Source: Erythrocercus mccallii (lineage: Eukaryota; Chordata; Aves; Passeriformes; Dicruridae). Taken from it: DNA of 64,000 nt. Position numbers and translations under genes: made by a program. Shown here one piece after another: positions 24,901 through 39,900 of this stretch. The stretch lies in assembly GCA_013397435.1 (NCBI GenBank), contig VZRG01000353.1:248001-312000 (forward strand). Reading direction: 5' to 3'. Within the stretch, counting starts at the first letter, position 1. Every line of letters begins with the position of its first letter. The notes beneath the pieces were generated by a model. The model made no database searches and had not been told where the DNA came from. It saw nothing but the letters and a program-made list of their open reading frames with translations.

Positions 24901-27900
24901 CTGGAGGTAATCATGCTTGTAAAATGTAATCTTATCCATATGTGTTTCTGTATGGAAAAATATTTGTGTTTTCATTTTAATTTTTTTTCTTTTATGCTGA
25001 TCCCATAAAACACAATATTAGCATTCCAGAGGAAAGATTAAATGTATTATTGCATCCTTAAAGTACGTTTTAATGATGTAGTGACTTACTTAAAAAATAC
25101 CAAGAAAAGATGGTGATAGTAATTAAGTACCATTTCATTGTGTTCAAAGTCGTTTTATAGTCAGTGCATTTACACAGCTTTTTATGCATTCTGGGGGTAC
25201 TTAACAGGACAGAAGGGTACAAAACTATTCTTTTCTTCCTTGCTTCATTTTTGCAGTGCGAAGGAAGAGGAGAATTGCAGTTGTGCAACCAGAAAAACAG
25301 TAAGTTGTTTTGGTTTTTTTGTTATTTAAGGTGGTGTTTTTACAGGAATGCATCAGGTCTTCCAGGGGGGATAATACTCAGCAGCCGTGTGGCTTGGTAA
25401 CTACTGCCCAGATACTGCAGCACAGCCAGCAAGAGGATTCTTTTAAGTCTAAAATATTTGTTAGCATATTAGAAAGTCTCTGTAACAGCAATTTTTTACT
25501 GGTTGGGGCTGTACAGCCCCTGTCTGATGGCCAGCAAGGGATGCTTAGGGAAGATGGACATGTACCAGGAGGGCATTTCCCTGTCTACCTCTTGCAGTTT
25601 GTGGAAACTTGAATTTAAGGGGTTTAAGGGGGAATATTTGAAGCGTGGAGGTCTAAAGCTGACACATCAGAGTATATTTTTAGAGAAGTGGTGGATCTGG
25701 CTCCTTCATCTGCAATACCCTGGTCTGTGATCAGCCATGTGGAAATGGAATTGTGTTGGAGGTATTTCCATTCCTCATCCCAGGCTGTTGCTGGTGTACC
25801 TTTTGGTCCAGCCTGAGGACTGATTCTGGTCCCTTGTCCTGTCTGATGCTATTAAACGCACCAAATACTCTATTAAATACACCCAGTTTCTCTTTTTTAA
25901 CAGGTTACCATCCACAGTGCCTGTTGAGAAAATACCTCATGACCTCTGCCCAGTTCCTCAGCTAGACACAACAGGTAAGGATCCTGATTTCAGAGACCTT
26001 TATGGAAGGGGAGGACCCCAGAAAGGCATTGAGTTATCCCAGCGGTGGGGAGATGGAGCCACATCCTCAGGGGGTGTCAGGTGGAGTGAACCCACCCGAT
26101 GTACAGAAGGTGAGGGTCTGGTTCTCCACGTGTCTTGATGGGGCTGTCAAAGTTCCCGTGGAGCTTGCCCATTTCAGATGATGATATTAAGACAAGGTTA
26201 ATGAATCTCTCTGGTGGAAATGGGTGCAGGTTTTTAATTGATACCAATGAAGTTGGGTACAGCAGGGCCTGATGGGTGCCATGTGTTACCTTAGGACTGT
26301 GTGGTGTGGCTGCTGCTTCTGCTAAAGACATTCCTTTCCCCTTCAGCAGTGGCAGGAGGCTCTGAGTGCTCTGAGAATATTCATCCAGTTAATGGTGTAA
26401 ACCCAGCAGCAGGGACAGGACTTAACTCACTTTATTTCAGCAGGCTGTGAGACACACGTTTTGGCATTGCAGCCAACAAAAGGGGAGAATCAAGATCTTT
26501 TTGGGCATGATAACTAAAAGTAGTGGATAACCACTTCGAAAGCATGTGAACCACATTTAGAAGTTCCCATTTCTCTCCATGGGCTATAAAGGAGCCCAGA
26601 GTAATTAGCCCAGACAAGGAAAACTGCTCTGTAGACCCATGCTGGGTCAGGGAATGGCACTGCAGGGCTTGTGGGGTTGGACAGGAGCTGAAGTGTGAGT
26701 TCTGGAAGAGCTCTGGCTCATGTCATGGATTAAATCCTTTCCCAGTCCTCCTTTCAGCAGGGTGTGTAGCCAGATCAGTCACTATTAAAAATACTTCTTT
26801 TTGCCATGCTGGACAGATTGGAGTAGCAGAGGCTTCCCTACCCTCTATCCCAGGGTAGAGTTTTGTGCCTCCTTTATTCTCCTCCCCTTCCTCTCACATC
26901 TAGGAGGAAGAAGTGCCCTTGATTAATGGTATAAAAGTGCTACAGGCACCTCACTGCTGCTTTCTCCTTGCAGGCACCATCAATGGGAGATACTGCTGCC
27001 CCCAGCTCTACATCAACCACCGCTGCTTCTCAGGTCCATATTTAAACAAAGGCAGGATCGCAGAGCTACCTCAGTCTGTGGGGCCTGGCAAGTGTGTGCT
27101 GGTCCTCAAGGAGGTATGGCCCAGCTCTCTTTTGGGGGGATTTCAGAGGAAAGTCGTGGCTTGCCAGACTCAGGATCTGTGAACAGTGCACCTAAAATTG
27201 TCCTGGAGTGGTTTCCATGAGGCAAAACTGCAAGCCAGGAAGAGGGGGCAGGTTTTGCATTGTGGGTTTTGATAGGAGAGGTGAGGTTTTTAAAACATTG
27301 GCAATTCTGTTGGCTCGTAGCAACTTTAGTGTGGGTTGCCAGCAACACAGGAGCAAATAGCAGTGTCATGGAGACATGGGCATCTCATTTTGGAGACATC
27401 AACAACTTCCCAAGGGGCAGGACAATGGCAGTGGCCCAGCATTGGTCCGTGTTACTTTGCAGAAAAAATTCGAGCTTATTATGGCCATAAACTCAAGCTC
27501 GTTCTGGCCATGGGAACCAGTTCCAAATTCTGGAAAGGGTGAAGTGAAAACTTTCAGGGTGTTGCTTAGGGGAGATACACCTGATTCCTGGTAGCTGTTA
27601 CTGAGATGAGAGAGGTTCCAGCAGCTTGGAGAGCCATGGGCAGGATGGAGGTAAAAAAATTGCAGCACAATTGCAGTTCCTGATGCTCCTCAGCCCTTTC
27701 CACCCAAGGTCTTGTCCTTACCTCCACCACTGATGCTGTGAAGCATCATCCTGTGTGTGTACCTTTGAATCCCAAAGTCTTAGGTGAGTAACAAGTCACT
27801 CTTGTGCAGTTTAGTACCAAACTTATTTCACAGCCTAGGTGTTCATTATTCCCAGTGCCAGCACAGGTTTTCTGCTGAGACCACTGGTTTTATTGTGATT

Positions 27901-30900
27901 TCTTTCACTGTAAGAGGCGAGTGAGGTGGCAATGCCTGTTGTTTGACATCAGCTGCAAAGTTTGTCTCATTTCTGAGGTATTTTCCTGGAAAACAAGTTG
28001 AAACCTGGAGCCAAATACAATGGAGACATCAGCTACTGCCATCCAGCCATTGCACCTGAGCTGAAAAGTGGTGACTTTAAGGTAGCTATTCTGTATAATA
28101 AAGGCTGACTTGAAGGTAAATTAAAATAAATACATTGTCAGCTTTAGTTTTAGTTCTGGGGTCAGAATGTCTAAGAAGCACAAACAGTTCTTCATATATG
28201 CCAAGAACTCCTCATCAACATTGTAAAATAAAACAAGGTGTCTTCTTAAGACTCCAGGTGATCTATAAACCCCTGTATCTTAGAGAAATATGCTGTAAAG
28301 TTTAATTAGCTTCATTGCTTACTGCTCTTACTATTTTTAAGACACTTTGCTCTTTATTGTAAAAGAAAATGGAGTATGACAAAAGATCTTTCAGATCCTT
28401 GATCATCTAATGAAAAAATCCCAGATAACTCTTTTGCTCTCCTCTTTCTGCCCCACAGACACATCGGTATTCCATGTTTTAAAAAATAACAGTTTAGTGC
28501 CCTGGTTTGAGGCCACCCTGGGATTTAGCATCTCTTGTTACGTAGGAGGTGTGGGATTATATCTCAGGTAGAGGAGGGAAACTGAGTTTCTCCTCATAAG
28601 AATGCTGATCATTGAGATCTTGAACAGAGGAAAAGAGTTACAGTCATATTTTTAGCTGTACCTTGTTAGTGATGTCTCCTAACAAAACTTCATCCAAGGT
28701 TGAGAATGTTTCAAAGGGGATGCAGGTGGGAAATATGTGAACACCAAAGAGCTGTGATGGGAAGAAAAGTGCTGAACTGCCCAGTGGCATCAGGTACACT
28801 GGATATACTCAAAAAAGAGCCCCTGTGCACATGAAAATACATGACATGGAGAACTTTACGAATATCAGGTGCTTGTGAGGTTGGGCAGAGGCTGGTGATG
28901 GTGCTGCACGTTGTGTTCACTGGTGTGGCTCCCACTCACTCAGCTCTGAAAATCCAGAGGTCAGCAGCATCAAAATAAAACCTCACTGATGGTAACAGCA
29001 AAGGCTGAGCTTGCCTAATCCCCCCTGTGCTCCAAGGCACAGGCGGCTGCACCCAAACCATTCTTGATGCAGAGGGCTGAAGTTAAACCACCAAAATCTC
29101 AGACTGATCACACTCCAGCCAAAGGACACGTGACTGGTCCAAGATGGTTGATGTAATTTTCCATCTCCAGAGAAAGTTGGAATCAGGTCTCGGTTTCCTC
29201 ACTGGTTTTATTTAAATCGCAGTTATTTTTTTTTTCCAAAAATCTGTTTGTTTACATTTAACAGAGTGTAATATGAAGTGATACTGTTGCTAGAAGGTAC
29301 CACTGTTACTGTGGTGATGGACCTTTGCTGTAGGATAAACTGCCAAACCCAGTAACTCATTTGAGATACAAGAAGAGTAAAAGCCAGAGGTTCTAATTTT
29401 TTTTTTCCTTCCCTGAAAGGGAAATAATTGTTCTTACAAAACACTTTTTTTTTTTAAACTGAGTTTCGAAGTTTACAGAGTCCTGCTGGTGACAAGCCAG
29501 CTTTGAGAGAAGTCCTGGCACTGTGGGTGCCTGTGCAGGGCTGGAGTTGATTAGGTGTCTGGGAGGACGCCCAGGCAGGGCCACACTGGTATTGCAGGGT
29601 TGGCTTTTCTTTTCTTGCTCATTTCCCAGCTATTCTGACAACTCATGCAAGCACCATTACACTGGTGAGGGGCAGGGCAGCACTCTTGGTGGAAATCGGT
29701 CAGAAAGGTGCTTTCTCCCCCAAATGTCCCACCAGCCAGCAGGGTGGGTGTAGAAGTGTCCTTAAGGAGAGCTTCCCCAACAAACTCCTGCATAAGGGTT
29801 AAATAACTCCCTGGATTTGCTGATCAAAGCATCCTGTGAGCTGTGAATGAGTGTGGCAGCTCCCCAGGCACTTGATGCTTTTGAAAATCCACTTCAGGCT
29901 TTGACATCAGATGCCAGAGGCCAGTGTCCCTCAGTTTGTGTGGGGAGAGACCGGCAACAGGAGATGTGGGCGAGCAGCTGGAAGGGCTCACTCAGAAACT
30001 GTCTTTTCATAGTATTTTAAAATAGTTTAAGTTGGATGGGACCACAAAGACCCAATTCCACCCCCTGCCATGGACCGGGACACCTTTTACTATCCCAGGT
30101 TGCTCCAAGTCCCATCCAACCTGGTCTTGGATGCTTCCAGCTTCTCTGGGCACCCTGTACCAGGGCCTCACCACCCTCACAGGGAAGAATTTCTTCCTCA
30201 TATCCAATCTAAATCTACCCTCTGTCAGTGGTTGGCGTCTCAAATTGGACTTTCTTGAAGAGTGGTTTGAGTAATGTTTCCAAGGGCCCAATGATAAATT
30301 TAATTTTGCTTCTAGCAAATAGCCTATCCAAGGAGCTCCAGCCAGTGCCATTTTACAGAGTGCTCTGCAGCATTAAGTGAAGCCCTTGCGTGAAAATGAT
30401 TAATCCTGTAGGGTTTTCAAAAAGCTAGCAAATCCTCAGGTTGCTGGATTTAGCGGGGGGGAAAAAACCAACCCAGAAAAAAACAAACAAACAAACATAA
30501 ACACATTGGTCACTGCAGTGTGACCTAGTTCTTTTTTCATTTCTGATGAACTGCGTTTGTGGGTGCTGGATGAACTCAATGTTCATCACTCTGAAATCAT
30601 TTGCAGGCCCCCAAGGAATTAAGAACAGGCGTTAGGTAAAGAGCTAAATTAGATGAAAACCAATCCAGACTCACTGTGGGATCATTCATGTGCATACAAT
30701 GCAGAGTGTTCAAACACACAGTCTGGTGCTGTTAAGAGATTTGTTTTCCTTGTGTTTATCTCCCTATGCCAAGTGTAGGCTATTAAAGCTTGGATTTCCT
30801 GAACCAATAGCAGGAATCATTTTTATTCTCAGTGACTTTGGATTAAAAGGATTGGCACGTGTGTTCTCTTGCACAGAGTGGACACACACTGGGTTCCAGG

Positions 30901-33900
30901 CACACCTCCTGCAAACTCTTTTTGTGGAGACTTCATTACTATTCTGTTAATACAGTCAAGGCACACAACTCCAGGCTCTTAGAGCACATTGCTGACCTCA
31001 GATGTGTGAATTTCCCCTTCGATGTTCACTGTGTGGTGGTGCACATGATCTGTACCTGGTTGTGCCTTCAGAACTATTTCTGTTTTAATTTTTTTATTAA
31101 ACTGGTCCATGATGGATGCAGTCTGTGGAATCTGCTTTGAGTGAGAGAGTCTGCCGCAAAGACAAAATTACCGGTTAGCAGATTTTTGGGGTTAAACAAC
31201 ATCATTTAGTGCAGTTACTTTATAAGACTCAGGTGTTATCTATAATATGGCAACAATGATCCATTCTTGCACCCCTCCTCCTTGCAACCAGCACTTAACC
31301 TGTGCAACCAGGACAGGAACAAGCACCTGCAAGCCACTCCTGCCTGTGCAGCACCTGGGGCCATATTCAGTGTGGTCAAGGACTACTTTTAAATCCATCA
31401 TTGTTGTTGGTTTCATCTCCCCATAGGTTCTCAGCATGGTGATCAATGCAGCTTACAAGCCAGGGAGTGTTTTACGAGAACTGCAGCTTGTGGAAGACCC
31501 TCAGTGGAATTTCCAGGAGGAAACACTTAAAGCAAAGTAAGTCTGCAATGTGTGTTCTTTTATTTGGGAGGTTTCAGAAAGGGAACTGACTAGGGGAAAA
31601 AAAGAAAGGTAAGGAAAGGGTTTTTTTTCTATTGTGAGAGTTTTACTTTTCTAATTATCGTTTTGCTTCATTGAATTACTTGACTTGTTCCATAGCAACT
31701 TCAGAAATGAAATATTCACCTGAACAGTTCATTTCAATTGTCTTTCTCCAAGCAGCCATCCAGCTTTTGATGAAGTCAAGTCCTGAGTTTTATGATAAGC
31801 TGTTCTTATAAGCTCGTCTATTACTGAATGAACTCAATTCCTGGCTTTCTAAATGGAGGAGTATTGCTGCTTTTAAATTAGAGCCTGTCAGACCAATGCA
31901 GGAAAAACTGGTGAGAATGAATGGCACCAAAAAATGTTCAAACAAATTATCAGGGACACATTTCTTAACAGGAGTGTGATTAGGGCAAAGTAGTAGCAGA
32001 TCAGAGATTCGGATCAAAATTTGATGCCTTTCTAGAATATATTCTTCAACTCTCTTCTAAACAGCACCAAAGAATACTGAATTCCTCCTTCTAGCGTTAA
32101 AATCTACCTGTTTATGTCTTCTTTATGTAATAGGCACTATACTTAGGATGTATTTCAACAACCATTATGTGTGTGAAAGAGGAGAGTCTCACCTGAACTC
32201 TCTCCAGAGTCCTTCTGAAGAATAATTCTTCCCACTTGAAGATGGATGTCAACAAATATTTCTTTGAAGAAAGCTCTCTTTGTTGACTAATGGTCACCTT
32301 GACTTTTTAAGTACTGTAGTTAAATGCAGTGAATCTCACCCTTTGTACTGAACTCTGTAACTCCTTTTCAAAGAAAAGCAATTTTCTCTTGGGTTATTTG
32401 ATATGAATAGCTGCCAAACACAGACTGTTGATGGCTACTGTATTTGATCTTTGCCCATGCAGATATTGCAGAGTTCATGTTTTCTTTGGTTGAGGGAGAG
32501 AGTTGAGAAACTTCTACACTGTGTACACTTAAAATGCTTTGCTGAAGGAGGATTGCAAACTGAAATGAAAATCTACTAGGCACATCCTACTTTTAATTTG
32601 CTGCTTTCACCCATGTGGAATGCCAGGCTTTTGTGTTTGTCAGTAGAGATGCTGTGAATGGAAGTCTAAAAGTCAACCTCATGCATACAGATTTTCATTT
32701 CAAACAGGTCTTTGTCCATGACCTGTTTTTCCTTGATTCCAGGACTATACATCTTGTGCTACAAATATCAGATAATTCACTCCTACAGGTACTTAGCAGT
32801 TGTGAAATCAAGTTATAATGCCCTGTATTACTTAACATCCTCTCCTGCAAAGAACTTACAGGCAGTTTTCTTATTAGCAGTATCCTGAGTAGGATTTTGT
32901 TGGAGTTTCCCAGTTGAGTGTGGGGATCTGCCTTGTGCAGAAGCAGAAATATCTATTTCTTAAGGCCGTTGTAACCTATATTTCTCTAATAGGAGACAGC
33001 CTGGAAAATGTTTAACTGACCATCCATGACGGTATTTTATGTTGGCCCTCAGTCACAGTCCATGTACGTGTTCCTGTGTGCTGGCTGCCCCAGCAGGCAT
33101 CAACCTCAGCCCTCCAGGGAGTCAGGCTCCATCTTTCAACTTTATTAAGGCACAGAATGGATCATCACAGGCTCAGAGCCAGGACAGCAAGTTTTGAAGT
33201 GCCTTCTGAGAACACCAATGGATTCTCCTCCAGTGTGGCATTGCCCTCTGGCTCCTGAGGAGATGAAGTTCATGGGGCTGGACAGCATCTTGTTCCTGCA
33301 GCTCTTTGGCTTCTGCAGCTGATCTCTTCACAGAGCAGTGCTTGGTGGCCGTGCCAGCTTGCCTGTGGGTAGTTGGAGTACTTTTAAGAGTGGATGCCAG
33401 AGGGTTGACATGTCTGGCTACCCCAAGACTTGCTTCTTTTTTCTTCCTTTAGTTTGCTTGAGTTGCTTCATCCAGAAGTTTTAATTACATTTGGTTCTTC
33501 AGGAGCAGAAAAGAAAAGAAAACACAGTCATGAAACCAGATTCTGTGGAACATACAAACAGCACATGACAACTTCCACCAGGTGTGACAGTGCTCCAGAA
33601 TCTTAAACAGAGACCTGTAATGAGCAGCAGAAACCTGCAATAAGCAAATTCAGCTCCATGGGCTCTGGATGGTTGCTGTTGCTAAGGATGACAGAGCCAG
33701 TTGTGATGGGACACATCATGTCACCTCTTCTTCCAGATGTGGACTGGCACCTCCTTGGATCTTGGCAGTGCTGTTTGTTTGCAGTGCCTGCAGTAGGGTA
33801 GAGCAAAGGGATTGGTGAAGAGAAGGCTTTTCCCACTGCCCCAAATGCAAGGTTTTGCACTGCCAGGAATTCATTATCTCAGTCCTGGGGCAGCCTGCAT

Positions 33901-36900
33901 TTAGTTCACTCCGCTGTCATGAGTGACCACTGTGGAATCAATTACACTCACCTTGCAAAGAAGATAAAACAATTTAGATTGTCCAGAGAGATGTGTTTGC
34001 AGTGTGTAATGGCAGCTGTTTCCCATCAGCGCTGCTGGCTCCGTGTGAGAAGAGTCAAACCTGATTTATTGGTGATGATGAGTTAGAAATGTCAAGCTTG
34101 ATCCTCCTGAGTTCCCATGAGGGCCAGTTGAAGCTGTCGGTGTTCAACCCTTGTAGTTTTGATGCTCTTAAGTTCGTTGCCTACATCTTGATTCGCCTTC
34201 CCAGTTTTACATAAAATGCTTAAGGGACTTCATGCTTTTCAAGGGTTTTCATTTCTAAGGGCTGATAAGGGGGCTGTTTAGATTTACCCATTTTTGCAGG
34301 ACTTTGGACATAAACAAAAGCAGTGTGTGCAGAAAGTTATCTCCTGGGCCTTGTATGAAGCCCAGTTGATCAAAATAATAAAGATTAGTATTCCTGGACT
34401 CCTTCATTACATGAAATTCTGAGAGGTGCTGAAATCCAGTAGCTGACCTCCAGGAATATTTACCCCTCTGCCAGACATCATTGCTTATTTATGAGGCTGC
34501 ATTTCAAAGAAAGCCTTTTCACTGCAGTTGCTTTAGAAGGCTGCCTTTAACTTGTGATAGGTGAGGCTGAGGTGTTTGAAATCTTCTTTGCCTCAGCCTT
34601 TGCTAGCGAGGGTTGGCTCCGAGGCTTCCCAGGGCCCTGATCCTGTTTGAGGGAACGAAATGTTATCCACAGTAGGTGGAAAAGAATCTAAGGACTGGAA
34701 GCTGGAAGCTAACGGGATGTGCACAAGTACATGGAAGCAGTTGGGATGCAGCCAGCTCTGCCTGGGAGAACTGGCCAATGTCACTGCAAGGCCACTTGCT
34801 GACGTGTTTGGAAGTTGATGAGGATGAGGAGAGAATTCTAATTTTTGGGAAAAGGCAATTATCAAACTCCTCCTTAGGAAGGGCAAGAAGGAGAATCCGA
34901 GTAACAACAGGCTGTCAGCTTAACTTTCCTGGAAAGGTTATTAGCCAAATCCTCTTGGAAGCCATTTCTGAGAATGTGCATGACCAGTGGGGGACTGGCA
35001 AGAAGCAAAGGGCGAGTTGTGCCTGATGTGATAACAGGTTGGGGGTTGAGCAAGAAACAGTGGAAATTAATTTGTGTTCATTTTGAACAAGGCTTTCCAA
35101 ACTAGGATCAGTAGAATGGCTTGAACATTTTATTTCTGTGATCAGAAGGAGACTTAAGGAGACAAGGCCTTACAAGCAGAGTATTCCAGTGCCCTTTCTG
35201 AAGCCTGTGTTCAAGAGTACAAAATGCCACTGGATGATTAAATAGCTTGGAAGGAAGTTAACTCCTTATGTTTGGCAGACTTTAAGGTAGACAGATGAAA
35301 TAGAAATTTCTTGCAAAGAATAGAAAGGAGTTTTCAGTCCCCCCCAAAGGAAATTGATACTTTTATCTACTGAGTTGTTCAAATTAGTTTCAAGAATTGT
35401 CGGAATGCCTTAGAATGGGACTTTTGAAAATGAGGTTTTCAATGTTCTTGCTGTTTGAAGTTTTTCAGCACAAAACTTTCTGTGTCATCACACAGCAGTC
35501 CCTAACTGGAGCTTCTAGAAGGCACTATGTTCTCATGGACCTCTAATCTATTTTAGGGAGCTTCAACAGAAGAATTCTATTGGAAAGTGCTGTTTATTTA
35601 ATATTTTTGCTCATGGATCAGCAAATGTATTTTTCATGGAAATAGTTCCAGCCTTAAGTTTTTCTTTAGGATCTGAGGGCAGAGAAGGGGCAAGGAGGAA
35701 ACAAAGATTCCTTTGGTTTTAGCTGAAAAATCTTTTTTTAAAAAAGAACAGCGATTTCTAAGAAAACCAAAAATATTATCCTTGATACAGCAATTTTCCA
35801 AGTCTCCAGTGCTGCCATGCTGTGCATGCAGATATTTGCTGCTTGCGTTTGAGAAGATAGGAGCCCTGCTGTAAAAACATAAATAGGAGCATCAGTAGTT
35901 GGTAACTTTTTGAGAGATGCTAATGGAAAAGGTTTTCTGACAAAGGAGCTCCTTCCACATGGCTGTCCTAGAAACAGCTCAGATTACATTTGGTGCTGCC
36001 TGTGTTAAAAATCTTTAGTGTGTGAGGAATATGGAAAATATTAGTAGAACCTGTTTTATAGTTGAAAGAGGTGCTGCCAAGACCAAAATGATGTAAAAAA
36101 TATTGCTGTGGCCAGTACCAACACCTTGGGTTATTGAGACTGATTGCTGCAGTCATGGAGATCTCCATTTTGCCATCCTCTCTGTTAATTAAAATGTGTG
36201 TTGCATTCAAAGCAGACTATGAAATCAGTCAGTTGTTCATTTTCCTAGTTTCATCTTTTCCTTTCAGCAGGCACTGTAGTACAATGGGTCCTTCCTGGGC
36301 AGCCAAACACAATAGGAAGCACACAGTTAGAAAAAGTCAGCCAACCTTGAATAATACCCATCAGGCAGCTTTCTTAGCTTATAAGAAAGAAGATCAAGAG
36401 GCAATTTGATTAGAGTGCTTTTGCTGGGAAACAAAACCAGATGCAGTCTTTTCATCCTAGTGGTGAAAGTCAGAACAAGGACAAATAAATGTGAGTTAAA
36501 TTCAGATGCATCCAGACATAAAATGAGGTATAGGCACATGAGGTGTAGGTACACGTGCTCCCTGTGCCATGATTCTTCCAGTATGGAGATCCTCGAGGCT
36601 GTTGCTTGTCTGAAAGTGCTGGTTTAGTCCAAGCAGAGTTATTTGGGTCCAGGTGAAAGCAGCACAGTGAAATCCTGCAGCCTGTCACAGACTCACTGAC
36701 CCAGCGATCCAGGCTGTCGTTAAACTTAATGGCTCCTGGAGAAGTAGTAACTGCAGGAGTCTTTTCAAACACATTGAAAAGAAATATAAAGCTTTTAAAA
36801 GTAGATGCATTTAAATGCCTGCAGCATTTGGTGGGTTTGGTATTAGGTATTGCCAAACCCTCCTCAGCCAGCCTGCCTCTGCAGCTGTTTCATAGGGAAG

Positions 36901-39900
36901 CTGGGATCATGACAGTGCTCTGTACCTGAAAGGAACACTTCTCCCTTTTGCATCATCTGTCCAGGTCTTTCAGGGTGTGTGAAAAGTTGACTCATTGAGT
37001 CATTCATGCATTCAGGTGAATGAATCCAGGATTGTCTTGGCACCAAATCAGAGCCTGGCACCTTGCAGGAATGCTCATTCACATTTTATGCTGAGGTGAT
37101 AATTTGGATTGCAACCTGAGGATGGTTGGACTGGGCTGTTCTCAGACCTCAGTTTCATTTGATTTCCCCATTATGACACTTCATGTGCCACAATTTCAAA
37201 CCCTTTTCCCACATCCCTTTGTTTCAGAAAGAGCTGCCTGAATGTTTTAACTCTCTGGTCACATCTGTATTTCACCACCTCCTTCTCTTCCTCTCCCATA
37301 TCTATCAGCAGCTGCTAGGAAACTGCAGATCTTAATACTCTGACAAATGCTTTGTTTCATTTTTCCTGGTGACTGTATCTTTGTCTTTCCTTGCCTCCCA
37401 CCCAGTAATCTTTCTTCCACTGTTGTTCCTTCTTTTTCTTTTGTTGTGTGTTACTTTTCCCTCCTCTGAGCACATTTGTAATACCAGCACCAGGCTCTGA
37501 TGTGGTTGTTTCTCGTGTTGCGTTCCTTAGGATGCGTAAGAGATGTTTTAAAAACCTTATCTCACTGTTTACAACAGCTTGCTGCTGCTGTTTAATAAAT
37601 TATGGGGATAATTGGTTTTCCAGGGTTCACATCTACAATGTAGTACAGCAGGGAAGTAACTGTATCTTTTTCAGCCATTTATCACTCAGAAACAGTTCAT
37701 ATGAAACACTGAAATAAATGTTTTAGTGGCATAGCAAATTTAAGACAAACCTTTCATTGCAGGTTTCTGCTCCAGGCATTCCCTGTAGGAATCAGTTTTT
37801 ATGGCCTGTTGCTTCAACTCTGTTAAAAGTCCACAGACTCCTGATGAATTCCTCAGGTTTTGTAGTGCCCACATCTCAGAGCGGTGAAGTCATCTAGACC
37901 TGGGGTAGCAGAGATTGTTGTTTCACACAGATGCTTCTTCACAATGAGAATGTCCTGATAGTCACAGCTGGCACCACAAGTCTTGGGAGTCGTTGGGAGC
38001 TGGAACATGAATGGGAGCAGGAAAGATGGCAAAGGAGAAAACCAAAAGTGCACTGGGATCTTAGAGAGTTCAGTCTAAACACAGAGTGGTGACCAGAAAG
38101 CTCTGCAAGGCGTAAAAGCATCTGATCATTAGTCAATATAGGACGAGAGACTGCATCCCTCTCCCAAAAACTTTTCATCAGTTCACTGTAAGGGCTTGCT
38201 GTCCTGTATAGTATCCTCACCAAGCCTACTGAGATGTTTTTCCTTCTCTTGCCATATCTACAGATATATCCAGTGTGCCCATAGATTCCTTTCCAGATTA
38301 TGTCCACACCTTCAATTTATTTCACCCTTTCCTTCCTCAAGTCCCTCTAAAATGGAGCCACTAAAAAAAGCAGACCTGTTCTTCCTGCATTCTCAAGAGA
38401 GACACTCTTCCAAAAGTCCCTGGGGAGGTTCTCTCCCTGGCAGAGAGGAGTCTGGTCTGTAGCACCACAGGATTTTGCTGGCTGGGTGATGTGGGGTCCT
38501 GTACTCCTCCCTAGGTACAGAGGGAAGACGTACAGGGCGACTGTGAAGATCGTGCGGACGTCGGACCAGGTGGCAGATTTCTGCAGAAGGGTCTGTGCCA
38601 AGCTCGAGTGCTGCCCCAACCTCTTCAGCCCTGTGCTGGTGGCTGAAGTCTGCCCCGAGAACTGCTCCATCCACACCAAAACCAAGTACAGTGAGTACTG
38701 GAAAAACACCTCTTGCTGCTGGCTGGGAACCAGAGAAGTGGGAGATGGGTGTGGTGACGAGCAGGAGTTGTGTAATATGTTAATACTGATGAGGGTTCAT
38801 CTCACATAAGAGCAGTTATTTAATCCTGAGGCCACCACAGGTTCCCTTAGAATCATGTACCAGAAAACCATCCCTCTCACTCCGTCCAAATACATCTGTT
38901 TGAATGTCATCACTTTTTGGACATCTTGACGTTTCTTCATATCTAAATTTAAAAAAAGGAGCACATAAAAGGAACCTGCAGTGGGAAGCTGAGATTTTAA
39001 CTTACCACGTCTGAGACAGCTTTGTTAGGTGAGATGAATCCTCTTGGTAAAGAGTTTCTGGCGTACACACTATGACAGGCCAGAACCACAGTGCTGAGGT
39101 GCTGGAAGGTTTGGGAATAATGGCTCTCTACTCAGAGGGTTTAATATTTAAACGTGACCCTGCCTGTTCAGGAAGGCTGTTGTTAGTGTTCGGTGCTTTT
39201 TGTTGTCAATATTACTGGTATTACTGGCTCTTGAACAGGTCAGGAAAGTGGAAGTGAGTGTTGTCCTTCTTCCACAAAGGTTTCAAAAAGAAGTATAATT
39301 ATTCAACAGCAATTCTCTTGAGTTTGGTGCCAGAGTAGAAGGAGCAGCACGCTCAGGGGGATACTGAGATCACTGGGATGGGTTTCTCTAGAAGTCTAAC
39401 CTGATCTGGAGTCCTGCCTCCTGGCAAATGGAAAGCTGGAGGAGGAGGGCAGCTGGGGGAGCTCCAGCTGAGCTTGTCCTATCTCAGAGTAGATGGTTTA
39501 TGTGACTGGATGAATTTTTCCTCAGAACTCCATTGGTCGGCTGAAAGGCTCAGTTCAGTTATGAACTTTGGCATTGGTGCCAAGTGCCATTTTAGTTGTC
39601 CTGGGATACCCTCCTGGTCAAGGACAGAGTGTCTTTCATCCCCAGAGTGTGTCAAAAGGCACTTAATACAAACATTTAATGTAGGGTCAGAGGACTCTCA
39701 CATCCTTAATTTCAACCCGGGCCACAAAACAGCTGAAAGTAATAAAACCCCATTCCTCTGTACATGATTGAGGATAGCTGGCCCTCTCCCCTCTCTGCTG
39801 AAAACTTCAAGTGGAAGGGTGTCTGAAACTGTTACCTCACACAGAACTACACTGGGTCAAATCTGGAACTTGTTGGCCTCTTTCCCTCCAAATCACTGCT

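Noticed and set aside
27471..27501. Inverted repeat CGAGCTT ... AAGCTCG
   Set aside because: Seven-bp arms with a 17-nt loop; expected by chance in 64 kb.
27114..38514. Possible intronic microRNA cluster like the one known in mouse Sfmbt2
   Set aside because: No array of repeated hairpin units is visible in any intron here. The mouse cluster is a rodent feature in established knowledge.
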